Shown piece by piece: positions 34,831 to 44,010 of a DNA stretch of 47,330 nucleotides. Both the position numbers and the translations under genes were made by a program. Source of the DNA: Clostridia bacterium. GTDB taxonomy: Bacteria > Bacillota > Clostridia > UMGS1840. The first letter of the stretch is position 1; every line of letters begins with the position of its first letter. Below the pieces are notes generated by a model. It searched no databases. It was not told the origin of the DNA and was given only the letters and a program-made list of their open reading frames with translations. The stretch spans positions 1-47,330 of the forward strand of contig JAGBEY010000019.1 of the NCBI GenBank assembly GCA_017936745.1. Direction: 5' to 3'.

Positions 34831-35701
34831 AAAAAGTGAAACAATTTTATATCTTCTTCCTTTGCTGGTTGGACTGGCTGTGTTTAAAATCTGGCCCCTT
34901 GTTCAGGTGATTCTTATTTCCTTTCGGGAGGAGTATCATCAGCTTTTGAATACCGATGCAGGGATTGGGTTGGGAAACTATCAAGCCGTGCTTACTGATG
35001 AAGCATTTCTTCAGGCAATCGGGAACACGGTGACTTGTGTGGTGTTTGTCGTTTTGGTTACGGGGGTGCTGTCTGTGTTGCTTTCCTGGAGTCTGTTTCG
35101 GATTACAAAAGGCGGATGGTTTTTCCGAACGGTGATTTTTTTGCCCTTTGTTTGTTCAGAGGTGGCAGTAGGTGCTTGCTGGAGACTGATGTTTCACGAT
35201 AACGGCATTGTGAATCAGGTGTTGAAAATGATGCAGTTGCCGCAGATTGGATGGCTTTCAGACAAGAATTTTTCCCTTGCCATTCTCATAGTATTCGGCA
35301 TCTGGAATGCACTGCCTATGTCTGCAATGCTGTTGTATTGTTCGCTGCAAAGTCTGGACAATCATTTGCTCATTGCAGCAAAAACCGACCGTGCATCAGA
35401 ATGGAAGATGTTACGGTTTATCGGGATTCCCCATCTAAAAACTACCCTGATGCTGACAGCATTTATTAACTGTATCGGTGCATGGCTCACCTTTAACGGC
35501 TTGTTCCCCTTGTTTTCCGGGTTGCCCGGTCCGTTTTATAATTTGTATACACTGGTGTATTATATTTATGATGCGGCATCCGGTGGCAGAAATATGCTGG
35601 GCGTTGCCTGTGCCGCTTCGGTGTTACTGCTGTCGTTTTTACTCATATTTTTATTGATAAGGTGTATGTATGAAATCAAAAAACAGTTTGCTCCAAAATA
35701 A
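34808..35701 (+). CDS. Sugar ABC transporter permease (MalF/UgpA type)
   Basis: The 297-residue protein has about six membrane segments, starting with ILYLLPLLVGLAVFKIWPLVQVILISF. The coupling (EAA) loop reads LIAAKTDRASEWKMLRFIGIP, where the usual Asp-Gly-Ala has become Asp-Arg-Ala. It forms the channel with the next gene product. The ATG at 34808 overlaps the ATPase gene. A TTG at 34793 is in frame but has no better ribosome site. Confidence 0.9.
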   Translation: MVTKSIREKSETILYLLPLLVGLAVFKIWPLVQVILISFREEYHQLLNTDAGIGLGNYQAVLTDEAFLQAIGNTVTCVVFVVLVTGVLSVLLSWSLFRITKGGWFFRTVIFLPFVCSEVAVGACWRLMFHDNGIVNQVLKMMQLPQIGWLSDKNFSLAILIVFGIWNALPMSAMLLYCSLQSLDNHLLIAAKTDRASEWKMLRFIGIPHLKTTLMLTAFINCIGAWLTFNGLFPLFSGLPGPFYNLYTLVYYIYDAASGGRNMLGVACAASVLLLSFLLIFLLIRCMYEIKKQFAPK

Positions 35702-36515
35702 AAAAAGATGGTTGCCCTCTCCAAAGGTGGGATATTATCTCATTCTTCTCGTTACAGCGGCAATTATGATATTCCCCTTTTATTGGATGGTGGTGACCTC
35801 TTTCAAAACAGGTGTTGAGCTATCTGTGTATCCGCCCAGGCTGTTGCCTCAAAAATTTTATTTAGGAAATTACCAAACCGTGCTTTCTTCCGGGACATTT
35901 CCCATTTATTTTCGCAATTCTGTGATTTGTGCCGTGGCTGAAACCCTTTTGATGCTTGTGGTGACCGTATTTTCTGCTTATGGATTTTACCGGTTGTCCG
36001 GGAAAAAAGGCGGCTGGATGACAGTGCTATTATGGATGACCAATATTGTTCCCTTTGAAATCGTGATGGTGTTTCAGTATCGGATGATGATTTCCTGGGG
36101 GTTAAATGATACCTTAACCGGATTGATTCTACCCTTTCTTTTCAATTTTACTTATGTTTACATTTTTTATCAGGCGTTTCGCAGCATTCCCAATTCATTA
36201 TGCTATGCTGCCTATACCGATAAAACCACTTCGCTGAAATTTTTGTTCCGCATTGCATTGCCATATATTAAGCCTACTGTGGTGTTTGTGTGTATGCTCA
36301 ATGTGATTAACTGCTGGAATTCGTTTTTGTGGCCGCTGATGATGACTAATTCGGTTGCCAGCCGTACCTTGCCTTTGGGACTTTATGCCTACATTCCGGA
36401 GGATGGCAGTCGTACAGAGCTTTTGATGGCGATGTCTGTTCTGATGCAATTACCGCCTGTGGTGATGTTTCTCGTCTTGCAAAAGCATCTTCTCAGAGGC
36501 TTCCGCCAAAAATAA
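35670..36515 (+). CDS. Sugar ABC transporter permease (MalG/UgpE type)
   Basis: The 281-residue protein has about six membrane segments, with FPFYWMVVTSFKTGVELSVYP near the start, typical of MalG/UgpE permeases. The EAA loop reads CYAAYTDKTTSLKFLFRIALP and lacks the usual Gly. The ATG at 35670 follows AAGGTG and overlaps the preceding permease by 32 bp. It is the last gene of the importer and is closed by a bidirectional terminator. Confidence 0.9.
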   Translation: MKSKNSLLQNKKRWLPSPKVGYYLILLVTAAIMIFPFYWMVVTSFKTGVELSVYPPRLLPQKFYLGNYQTVLSSGTFPIYFRNSVICAVAETLLMLVVTVFSAYGFYRLSGKKGGWMTVLLWMTNIVPFEIVMVFQYRMMISWGLNDTLTGLILPFLFNFTYVYIFYQAFRSIPNSLCYAAYTDKTTSLKFLFRIALPYIKPTVVFVCMLNVINCWNSFLWPLMMTNSVASRTLPLGLYAYIPEDGSRTELLMAMSVLMQLPPVVMFLVLQKHLLRGFRQK

Positions 36516-36524
36516 TGAAACGTA

Positions 36525-36563
36525 AAACACCCCTTGAGACACAATCTCAAGGGGTGTTTTTTT
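36525..36563. terminator. Bidirectional terminator between the importer and the kinase gene
   Basis: AAAACACCCCTTGAGA pairs with TCTCAAGGGGTGTTTT around CACAA, with A- and T-tracts on either side. It serves the plus-strand importer and overlaps the stop of the minus-strand kinase gene. Confidence 0.92.
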
Positions 36564-37080
36564 AAAGCTCTAAAATGACGTCAAAGCCTTCCTCCAATGT
36601 GGGAGGAACCAGGTATTCTGAGATTTCTAAAATCAAATCATCAGGCTCCTGACGGCTGCGCCGGCGGTTTTGTTTCAGTACCGTTTCCAGCGGCACATTG
36701 AGAAAATGTGCCTCCACACGGGTATATAAGCCCTTTGCCTGGGTAAGCAGTGCGGTGCGGTACTTTTTTTTGTGATTGGTGGAATCGTAAATGACGGTTT
36801 CTCCCTGGCGAAGCAAGTCACAGCACCGTTGCCGTGCCACTTCAAAAATGTAGTCAATGCAAAGGTTTTGCTTTTTTATTGCCATTTCTTCTTCGGCACA
36901 GTGAGGGTCGCCACGTTCCAGCCATAATTGCTGTGCAATTTCTTCCGAATAGGTGATGCTTTCACCGCCATACAACTCTTTTCTGATTTCATCGGTGGAA
37001 ACAATCACACCGTTTAGCTTTTTTGCATAGGTGGATTTGCCTGAACCGGGAAGTCCCACAAGAACAATGAGCGCTCCCAT
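36562..37080 (-). CDS. Small P-loop kinase, polynucleotide-kinase-like
   Basis: The 172-residue protein has Walker A GLPGSGKST at residues 9-17, a VIVSTDEIRKELYG block, and VIYDSTNHKKKYRTALL, the pattern of the AAA_33/T4 Pnk-like kinases. The C-terminal PPTLEEGFDVI is also typical. The substrate (RNA or DNA 5' end, or a small molecule) is unknown. It starts 3 bp after the valS stop with no separate ribosome site, so translation is probably coupled to valS. Confidence 0.82.
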   Translation of the reverse strand: MGALIVLVGLPGSGKSTYAKKLNGVIVSTDEIRKELYGGESITYSEEIAQQLWLERGDPHCAEEEMAIKKQNLCIDYIFEVARQRCCDLLRQGETVIYDSTNHKKKYRTALLTQAKGLYTRVEAHFLNVPLETVLKQNRRRSRQEPDDLILEISEYLVPPTLEEGFDVILEL

Positions 37081-37083
37081 TTT

Positions 37084-39780
37084 TTAGAGTGCATTGTAAG
37101 AGCCTTCTAAATTTTTAATCAGGCTCTTTACTTTTGCTTCTTTTTCACGGATTTCGTCAATCACCTTCTGGGGTGCTTTGGAAGTGAAGTTGGGGTTACC
37201 CAGTTTGGATTCAAAGAAGGAAAGCTCCTTCTTTGCTTTTTCAATTTCGGTCTGGATTCTTGCTTTTTCTGCTTCAATGTCTACCATTTCTGCAATAGGC
37301 AGATATGCTTTTGCATCAGCAGTGGTGACACTTGCCATCCCCGAAATATCGGAAAGGTCAGAATCGGTAACAGTTACGGAGGAGGCACCTGCCAGGCGGA
37401 TAAGATAATCCTCTGCATTCTGATAGGTTGCGGTCTGTCCGGTGACCAAGGTTACCTGCACTTTTTTGGAGTTGGGCACTTTTAGTTCTGCACGTACTTC
37501 ACGGATTGCTTTAATCATATCCATAATGCTTTCCATCTGTGCCACTTCCGAGAAGTTCAGTTCTTCTTGATATTCGGGCCAGCTCTGGCACATTAAGAAA
37601 CCTTCGGTAAGCCCCATTGCCTGGAAGATTTCTTCTGTGATAAACGGCATAAAGGGATGGAGCAGCTTCAAAATGTCGGTCAATACATATGCCAGCACTT
37701 TTTCTACATTGTTTTTCGCAACCGGGTCATCCCCGTTTAAGCGGATTTTAGAAAGCTCAATGTACCAGTCGCAGAATACATTCCAGGCAAAATCGTAAAT
37801 CTTCTGTGCTGCGATACCCATATCATAGTTTTCTAAATTCTGGGTAATTTCTTTGGTTACCTGATTTAATTTGGATAAAATCCATTTATCTTCCAGTGCC
37901 AAATCCTTTGTATCAGGTAATTCCACCTTATCAATGGAAAGATTTAAGAGTAAGAATCGGGATGCATTCCAGATTTTATTGGTGAAGTTACGCATTGCGA
38001 TGATTTTATCATCGGTGTAACGGATATCGTTTCCGGGAGAGCAGCCCTGGATGAGCATAAAGCGGAGAGCGTCTGCTCCATACTGGTCGATAACCTCCAG
38101 CGGGTCAACCCCGTTGCCTAAGGATTTGGACATTTTTCTGCCCTGAGCATCTCTTACAATACCGTGGATGACAACGGTATCAAAGGGGAGCTTCCCGGTA
38201 TAGGCAAGACCGGAGAAAATCATACGGCTTACCCAGAAGCCGATAATGTCGTAACCGGTTACCAATGTATTGGTGGGGTAGAAATAGTTGTAGTCGGGGG
38301 TTTCTTCAGGCCATCCCAAAATGGAGAAGGGCCACAGTGCAGAGGAAAACCAGGTGTCCAGGGTGTCGGGGTCCTGCTCTAAATTGGTACTGTTGCACTT
38401 TGCACATACGGTAGGTGCTTCCTTTGCTACATGAAGCTCACCACAGTCCTGACAGAACCAGGCGGGAATGCGGTGTCCCCACCAGAGCTGACGGGAAATA
38501 CACCAGTCACGGGTGTTTCTCATCCAGTTTAAATAAATCTTGGTGAACCGCTCGGGAACAAAGCGAAGCTCGCCGTCTTCCACTGCTTTGATAGCGGGTT
38601 CTGCCAAGGATTTCATTTTTACAAACCACTGTTTGGAAATCATGGGCTCGATGGTGCTATGACAACGGTAACAAGTGCCGACATCGTGTTTTAATGGCTC
38701 AATTTCCTTGAGCAGACCCAATGCTTCCAAATCGGCAACGATTGCTTTTCGGGCATCCTGGGTGGTCATACCTGCATATTTACCGCAGTCCAGAACTTCC
38801 GGTTCATTTTCGGTCATCCGACCGCTTGCTTTTAAGTCGCAGTATGCCTGATAATCTTCCGCACCGGTCATTTTGCCGTCATAAGTAAAGCAACGCACCA
38901 GCGGCAGAGAGTGACGCTGACCCACTTCAAAGTCGTTGGGGTCGTGAGCAGGAGTGATTTTTACCACACCGGTTCCTTTTTCAATATCAGCATGCTCGTC
39001 CAACACAATGGGGATTTCTTTATTGATTAAGGGTAAAATAACATGACAGCCGTGGAATTTTTTATATCGTTCGTCCTCAGGATTGATGGCAACTGCGGTA
39101 TCCCCAAGCATCGTTTCGGGACGTGTGGTTGCAATTTCCAAAAAATCTCCCGTTTCTTTTACCGGGTAGAGAATATGCCAGAAATTGCCGTCGTGTTCTT
39201 CATATTCCACCTCTGCATCAGAAATGGAGGTCTGACATTTGGGACACCAGTTAACCAGACGGTTTCCACGGTAGATTTTGCCTTCGTTATAAAGGTTTAC
39301 AAACACTTCCAGCACAGCCTTGGAGCACTGCTCGTCCATAGTGAAATGCTCCCGTTCCCAGTCGCAGGATGTGCCTAAGGTACGAAGCTGTTCTACAATA
39401 CGGTTGCCGTATTTTTCTTTCCATGCCCAGGCACGTTCCATAAATTTGTCGCGGCCTAAATCTTCTTTGGACAGCCCCTCCTGACGCATTGCCTCTACAA
39501 TTTTTGCTTCGGTTGCAATGGCAGCGTGGTCGGTTCCGGGAAGCCACAGTGTGGAATAGCCCTGCATTCTTTTGAAACGGACTAAAATATCCTGAATGGT
39601 GTTATCCACAGCATGTCCCATGTGAAGCTGACCGGTAACATTCGGTGGAGGCATAGAAATGGAGAAGTGCTCCTTATCGTGGTCAATCACACCACGGAAG
39701 CAACCTTCTTTTTCCCAGGTTTCGTAGATTTTTTTCTCGATACTCTGGGGATTGTATGTTTTGGAAAGTTCGGTTTTCAT
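37084..39780 (-). CDS. valS: Valyl-tRNA synthetase
   Basis: The 898-residue protein has the class I HIGH motif as H53-M-G-H56 in NVTGQLHMGHAVDN, the editing domain with TTRPETMLGDTAVAINPED, KMSKS in GRKMSKSLGNG, and a C-terminal coiled-coil arm (AEKARIQTEIEKAKKEL). The size is normal for a bacterial ValRS. The frame is open to 39855, but the ATG at 39780 follows AAAGGTG and starts at the conserved MKTELSKTYNP. Its own promoter lies about 50 bp upstream. No T-box is seen in the short leader. It is cotranscribed with the small kinase gene. Confidence 0.96.
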   Translation of the reverse strand: MKTELSKTYNPQSIEKKIYETWEKEGCFRGVIDHDKEHFSISMPPPNVTGQLHMGHAVDNTIQDILVRFKRMQGYSTLWLPGTDHAAIATEAKIVEAMRQEGLSKEDLGRDKFMERAWAWKEKYGNRIVEQLRTLGTSCDWEREHFTMDEQCSKAVLEVFVNLYNEGKIYRGNRLVNWCPKCQTSISDAEVEYEEHDGNFWHILYPVKETGDFLEIATTRPETMLGDTAVAINPEDERYKKFHGCHVILPLINKEIPIVLDEHADIEKGTGVVKITPAHDPNDFEVGQRHSLPLVRCFTYDGKMTGAEDYQAYCDLKASGRMTENEPEVLDCGKYAGMTTQDARKAIVADLEALGLLKEIEPLKHDVGTCYRCHSTIEPMISKQWFVKMKSLAEPAIKAVEDGELRFVPERFTKIYLNWMRNTRDWCISRQLWWGHRIPAWFCQDCGELHVAKEAPTVCAKCNSTNLEQDPDTLDTWFSSALWPFSILGWPEETPDYNYFYPTNTLVTGYDIIGFWVSRMIFSGLAYTGKLPFDTVVIHGIVRDAQGRKMSKSLGNGVDPLEVIDQYGADALRFMLIQGCSPGNDIRYTDDKIIAMRNFTNKIWNASRFLLLNLSIDKVELPDTKDLALEDKWILSKLNQVTKEITQNLENYDMGIAAQKIYDFAWNVFCDWYIELSKIRLNGDDPVAKNNVEKVLAYVLTDILKLLHPFMPFITEEIFQAMGLTEGFLMCQSWPEYQEELNFSEVAQMESIMDMIKAIREVRAELKVPNSKKVQVTLVTGQTATYQNAEDYLIRLAGASSVTVTDSDLSDISGMASVTTADAKAYLPIAEMVDIEAEKARIQTEIEKAKKELSFFESKLGNPNFTSKAPQKVIDEIREKEAKVKSLIKNLEGSYNAL

Positions 39781-39826
39781 ATCAGTTGCACCTTTCTTTT
39801 CGAGTATTCGCAAATATTCACAATAT

Positions 39827-39855
39827 ATTGTACCATAGCATCCAAAAAAAAGCAA
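39827..39855 (-). promoter_or_regulatory. SigA-type promoter of valS
   Basis: On the minus strand TTGCTT (39855-39850), a 17-bp spacer and TACAAT (39832-39827) lie upstream of valS. Confidence 0.68.
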
Positions 39856-39919
39856 GTTTTTTTCGGAAAAAACATACGAAGAACCAAAATCATTTTCCGC
39901 GAGATAACCCTGAAAATAA

Positions 39920-39952
39920 AGAAAACACCGCAGGGATGTCCCTTGCGGTGTT
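39920..39952 (-). terminator. Terminator of the ABC exporter gene
   Basis: ACACCGCAGGG at 39925-39935 pairs with CCCTTGCGGTGT at 39940-39951. In the minus direction it is followed by TTTTCTTTATTTT. Confidence 0.85.
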
Positions 39953-39956
39953 TGTA

Positions 39957-41699
39957 TTACACGGTTCTGAACTGATACTGATACAGTTCGTGGTAGAGGC
40001 CGCCTTTTTGAATCAGCTCCTCGTGGTTGCCCCGTTCTAAAATTCCATCTTCGGTAATGACAACAATTTCATCTGCATTTTTGATGGTGGACAGACGGTG
40101 TGCTACCACAAGGGTGGTTCTTCCCCTGGAAAGCTCCTCCAATGCGGACTGAATGAGCATTTCGGTGGCATTATCCAAAGCGGAGGTAGCCTCGTCTAAA
40201 ATGAGAATGGAGGGGTTTTTCAAAAATACTCTGGCAATGGAAATCCGCTGCTTTTGTCCACCGGAGAGCTTGACACCCCGTTCTCCGATGTAGGTGTCGT
40301 AGCCATCGGGCAGAGTCATAATGTAGTCGTGAATATTGGCTTTTTTTGCTGCCTCTATTACCTGGGCTTCGGTGGCGTTCAGGTTGCCGTACTGAATATT
40401 TTCACGGATAGAGCCTGTAAAGAGAAACACATCCTGCGCCACGATGCCAATGTGATTGCGGAGACTTTGGCGACTTAATTTCCGGATATCAATGCCGTCT
40501 ATGAGAATTTCTCCTTGAGAAATTTCGTAAAAACGGGGAATCAGGTGACAAAGGGTGGTTTTTCCACCGCCGGAGGGGCCAACCAGAGCGACGGTTTTCC
40601 CTTTTTCGATATGCAAATTCAAATGTTCAATCACGGGCTTCCGGTCGGTTTCCGCTTCTTCGTAGCTGAAGGTCACATCGTGAAATGAAATGGTTCCCTC
40701 AGCCTGTTCCAGTGTGATGGCGTTTTCTTCTTCCTTTTCTTCGGAAACGGCGAATACCTCCTGAATCCGTTCAAAGCCGGTCATCCCATTCTGATACTGT
40801 TCAAAGAAGTTTATCAGCTTTCGTAAGGGCTGCAGAAACGAGTTGATATAGAGGAGATACATTGTAAATTCGCCTGCATTGATTTGTTTTTTGAAAAAGA
40901 AGAAGCCTCCTGCCACCAACACGACAAGATATAAAATATCCGTGGAAAACAGCATAGAGGAGAAAAATTGCCCCATTACCTTGTAGGAGGCGTTTCTGGC
41001 TTTCTGATAGCGGGCGTTATAGTGACGGAATTTTTCTTCTTCGTGACGGGTGTTGTTATAGGCTCTGGTTACACGTACCCCGGAGATGGAATTTTCCAAA
41101 TTGGCATTCACCTCACCAAGCTCAACACGGGTTTGCTTGAAAGTGCTGCTCATTTTCAAGCGGAGAGACACCACAATCAGCACAATAATGGGAAGCAAAG
41201 CGAACACGATTAAGGTCAACGGTACGCTGACGGTACAAAGAATCACAAAGGAGCCTATCATAACAATCAGAGATAAAAACAAATCCTCCGGCCCGTGATG
41301 GGCAAGTTCGGAAATATCCATCAAATCGTTGACTAATCTTGACATAATGGTACCCGATTTATTTTCGTCAAAGTAAGAGAAGGGAAGCTTTTGCAGATGT
41401 GTAAACAGTTTTTGCCGCATTTCTGCCTGCATCCTTACCCCCATAACGTGCCCGTAGTATTGGATGAAATAGTTGAGCAATGCTTTCACAAGGTAAATCA
41501 ACAGCAACACGCCCGACCAGATAAGAAACAGCCGGATGTTAGCGTTTGGAACGTAATCATTGATAATATTTTTTGCAATAACAGGGTATACCAAATCTGC
41601 CAATGCTACAAATAAAGCACAAAGCATATCCCAGAAAAACAGCTTTTTGTGAGGTTTATAATAGGAAGCAAATGCTAATATTTTTTTCAAGCCGGTCAT
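39957..41699 (-). CDS. ABC exporter, fused permease-ATPase (MdlB/BmrA type)
   Basis: The 580-residue half-transporter has a six-helix membrane domain (about 1-310) with PFSYFDENKSGTIMSRLVND in the coupling region. Its nucleotide-binding domain has Walker A GPSGGGKTT, Q-loop VAQDVFLFTGSIREN, signature LSGGQKQRIS and Walker B ILILDEATSALD. It probably works as a homodimer exporting lipids, drugs or peptides. The substrate is not shown. The AAAGGG motif touches the ATG at 41699, so the TTG at 41690 (fourth codon) could be the real start. It has a consensus promoter and stands alone between valS and ppk. Confidence 0.92.
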   Translation of the reverse strand: MTGLKKILAFASYYKPHKKLFFWDMLCALFVALADLVYPVIAKNIINDYVPNANIRLFLIWSGVLLLIYLVKALLNYFIQYYGHVMGVRMQAEMRQKLFTHLQKLPFSYFDENKSGTIMSRLVNDLMDISELAHHGPEDLFLSLIVMIGSFVILCTVSVPLTLIVFALLPIIVLIVVSLRLKMSSTFKQTRVELGEVNANLENSISGVRVTRAYNNTRHEEEKFRHYNARYQKARNASYKVMGQFFSSMLFSTDILYLVVLVAGGFFFFKKQINAGEFTMYLLYINSFLQPLRKLINFFEQYQNGMTGFERIQEVFAVSEEKEEENAITLEQAEGTISFHDVTFSYEEAETDRKPVIEHLNLHIEKGKTVALVGPSGGGKTTLCHLIPRFYEISQGEILIDGIDIRKLSRQSLRNHIGIVAQDVFLFTGSIRENIQYGNLNATEAQVIEAAKKANIHDYIMTLPDGYDTYIGERGVKLSGGQKQRISIARVFLKNPSILILDEATSALDNATEMLIQSALEELSRGRTTLVVAHRLSTIKNADEIVVITEDGILERGNHEELIQKGGLYHELYQYQFRTV

Positions 41700-41727
41700 C
41701 CCTTTCTGACTATGAAGATTTCTTTAT

Positions 41728-41756
41728 AGTATATTTCTTTTTTTTCGGTTTGTCAA
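41728..41756 (-). promoter_or_regulatory. SigA promoter of the ABC exporter gene
   Basis: On the minus strand TTGACA (41756-41751), a 17-bp spacer and TATACT (41733-41728) precede the exporter gene. Confidence 0.75.
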
Positions 41757-41812
41757 GAGCGGATTATCTGACGGAAAACTGCCGAAAAAAATGATTTTTT
41801 TCAAGAAAGTTC

Positions 41813-41841
41813 TTGCAATTTCCGGGTGTTTTTAGTATAAT
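41813..41841 (+). promoter_or_regulatory. SigA promoter of the ppk-nnr-alr operon
   Basis: TTGCAA at 41813-41818, a 17-bp spacer and TATAAT at 41836-41841 precede ppk. The start near 41848 lies inside the upstream extension of the ppk frame, which supports the ATG at 41888. Confidence 0.75.
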
Positions 41842-41887
41842 TAAAATGAGATATTTTAAAATGTATAGGCAATCGGAGAGAACAAAG

Positions 41888-43996
41888 ATGTATGATATTT
41901 ACGATAATCGGGAAATCAGCTGGCTCAAGTTCAATGAGCGGGTGCTGGAGGAAGCAACCGATTCGTTGACACCGCCTTTGGAACAGCTCAGGTTTTTATC
42001 CATTGTTACCAGTAATTTAGATGAGTTTTATATGGTTCGAGTGGGCAGCCTTGCCGACCGTGTGCAGTTTCACAAGCAATCCAAAGACGATAAAAGCGGA
42101 ATGAGCGAGCAGGAACAGATTGAAAAAATCCTGAAAAAAACGAAAAAGTTTTATGGGAAACAGCAAGCAGTTTACCAAACTGTGCTTGCATCCTTAGCAG
42201 AGCATAAATTTCGCTTGTTACAGCTGAGTGAGCTGGACCGTTCCCAAATGAATTACGTAAAGGAATGCTATGAGAGGCAGATTGCACCGCTTCTGACTTT
42301 TCAGATTGTGGATATCCGTCAGCCTTTTCCCCATCTGGAAAACCGCATCGTGTATACTGCACTGCACCTGAAACGAAAAGAAAAAGACTCTGTTGCCTTT
42401 GTGCTGAAAAGCAATGCCGTGTCCCATTTGATTGAACTGCCGGATTATGATGGCTTTTCCTTTGTGCTCACCGACGAGGTGATTACCCACTTTGCACCCA
42501 AACAGTTTTCAGAATACGAGGTTCTGGATACCTGCCGCGTGAAGGTGACACGAAATGCAGACATTGAAATGCTGGAAGCCTGGTATGACCAGGATATGGA
42601 CTATCGGGATATTATGAAGGATATCTTAAAAAAGAGAGTCCGTTTGTCTCCCGTCAGAATTGAAGTTTCCAAACCCATTTCCAAAGAATTTAAACAGCTG
42701 ATTAGCAATCATACAGACGAATCTATGGTGCTTGTGAACGGAGTTCCCTTATCTTACGGATTCCTTTCTGAGGCAGAAAGCCGAATGCCCAGGGAAATGC
42801 GTGAGCGGCTGGTATTCCCGGCTATGATACCGCAGCTGCCTGCCTGGTATATTCCGGGAGAAAAGCTCTTGGACAGAGTACAAAGAGAGGATTTGTTTTT
42901 GTTTTATCCTTACGAAAGCACGAAGCCCTTTTTTCAACTTCTGGAGGAAGCTGTTGAGGATGAAAGTGTAATTTCCATCAAGGTTACACTTTACCGCTTA
43001 AGTAACAATTCCCGCATAATTTCTCTTTTGGAAAAAGCGGCAGAAAAGGGGAAAGAGGTATTGGTTGTGATGGAGCTTCGTGCCCGATTTGACGAAGCCA
43101 ACAACATTAACTATTCGGAACAGCTGGAGCAGGCAGGGGTTCGGTTGCTTTACGGTTTGAGCCTTTATAAAATTCATTCCAAAATTCTTCTGATTACGAA
43201 AAAATCAGACCGCGGTGTGAAGCATATTGTGCATTTGGGCACAGGAAATTATAACGAGAAAACCGCCCAGCTATATACGGATATGAATCTTGTAACTTCT
43301 CATAAAGAAATTGGAGAAGATGCCGTAGAATTTTTTAACAACATTACCACTTCCAATGTGAACGGAAAATATAAGCACCTTTTGGTGTCTCCCTTTGGAA
43401 TCAGTCAGGCGCTTCGTGATTTGATTGACGAAGAAATCCGCTTTCAGAAAGAATTTGGGGACGGTTATATCATTATGAAGTTCAATTCTCTTACCTCCAA
43501 GCCAATGATTGATAAACTGGCTGAGGCAAGCCGTGCCGGTGTGAAGATTCAATTGATTGTCCGCGGAGTCTGCTGCCTTGTTCCGGGAGTCCCGGGAGAA
43601 ACCGAGAACATCACTGTGGTGAGCATTGTGGGAAGATTTTTAGAACATTCCCGGATTTATTATTTTAATCATCACGGAGAAAAGAAAATCTATATATCCT
43701 CCGCCGATTTAATGACCCGAAACTTAGAACGGCGATTGGAAATTGCTGCCCCCATTTACGACGAAACCATCAAACAAAAGCTGACCCATCATCTTCTGGT
43801 TTTGCTTTCTGATGATGTAAAGGCAAGAGTGTTAAGAAGAAACGGCAAATATGTGCGAAAAGAAACCAAAGAACAGATTTGTGCACAAACCTGTTTTTAC
43901 GAGCAGGCAGTGCAGGCAGCAAATCAGGCAGAATATTCTGCCACAAAGCGTAAGGGGTTTTTCGGTTGGCTGAAAACCTTGTTTTCAAGAAAATAA
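41888..43996 (+). CDS. ppk: Polyphosphate kinase 1
   Basis: The 702-residue protein makes polyphosphate from ATP. It begins with the conserved NREISWLKFNERVLEEA, contains the autophosphorylated histidine at about residue 430 in YKIHSKILL, the second conserved histidine near 587 in FLEHSRIYYF, and ends with YISSADLMTRNLERRLE followed by a basic tail. The ATG at 41888 is preferred over upstream in-frame ATGs because GGAGAG precedes it and the promoter start lies beyond the earlier codons. It is probably cotranscribed with nnr, 14 bp downstream. Confidence 0.95.
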   Translation: MYDIYDNREISWLKFNERVLEEATDSLTPPLEQLRFLSIVTSNLDEFYMVRVGSLADRVQFHKQSKDDKSGMSEQEQIEKILKKTKKFYGKQQAVYQTVLASLAEHKFRLLQLSELDRSQMNYVKECYERQIAPLLTFQIVDIRQPFPHLENRIVYTALHLKRKEKDSVAFVLKSNAVSHLIELPDYDGFSFVLTDEVITHFAPKQFSEYEVLDTCRVKVTRNADIEMLEAWYDQDMDYRDIMKDILKKRVRLSPVRIEVSKPISKEFKQLISNHTDESMVLVNGVPLSYGFLSEAESRMPREMRERLVFPAMIPQLPAWYIPGEKLLDRVQREDLFLFYPYESTKPFFQLLEEAVEDESVISIKVTLYRLSNNSRIISLLEKAAEKGKEVLVVMELRARFDEANNINYSEQLEQAGVRLLYGLSLYKIHSKILLITKKSDRGVKHIVHLGTGNYNEKTAQLYTDMNLVTSHKEIGEDAVEFFNNITTSNVNGKYKHLLVSPFGISQALRDLIDEEIRFQKEFGDGYIIMKFNSLTSKPMIDKLAEASRAGVKIQLIVRGVCCLVPGVPGETENITVVSIVGRFLEHSRIYYFNHHGEKKIYISSADLMTRNLERRLEIAAPIYDETIKQKLTHHLLVLLSDDVKARVLRRNGKYVRKETKEQICAQTCFYEQAVQAANQAEYSATKRKGFFGWLKTLFSRK

Positions 43997-44010
43997 AGGA
44001 GCATAAAACA

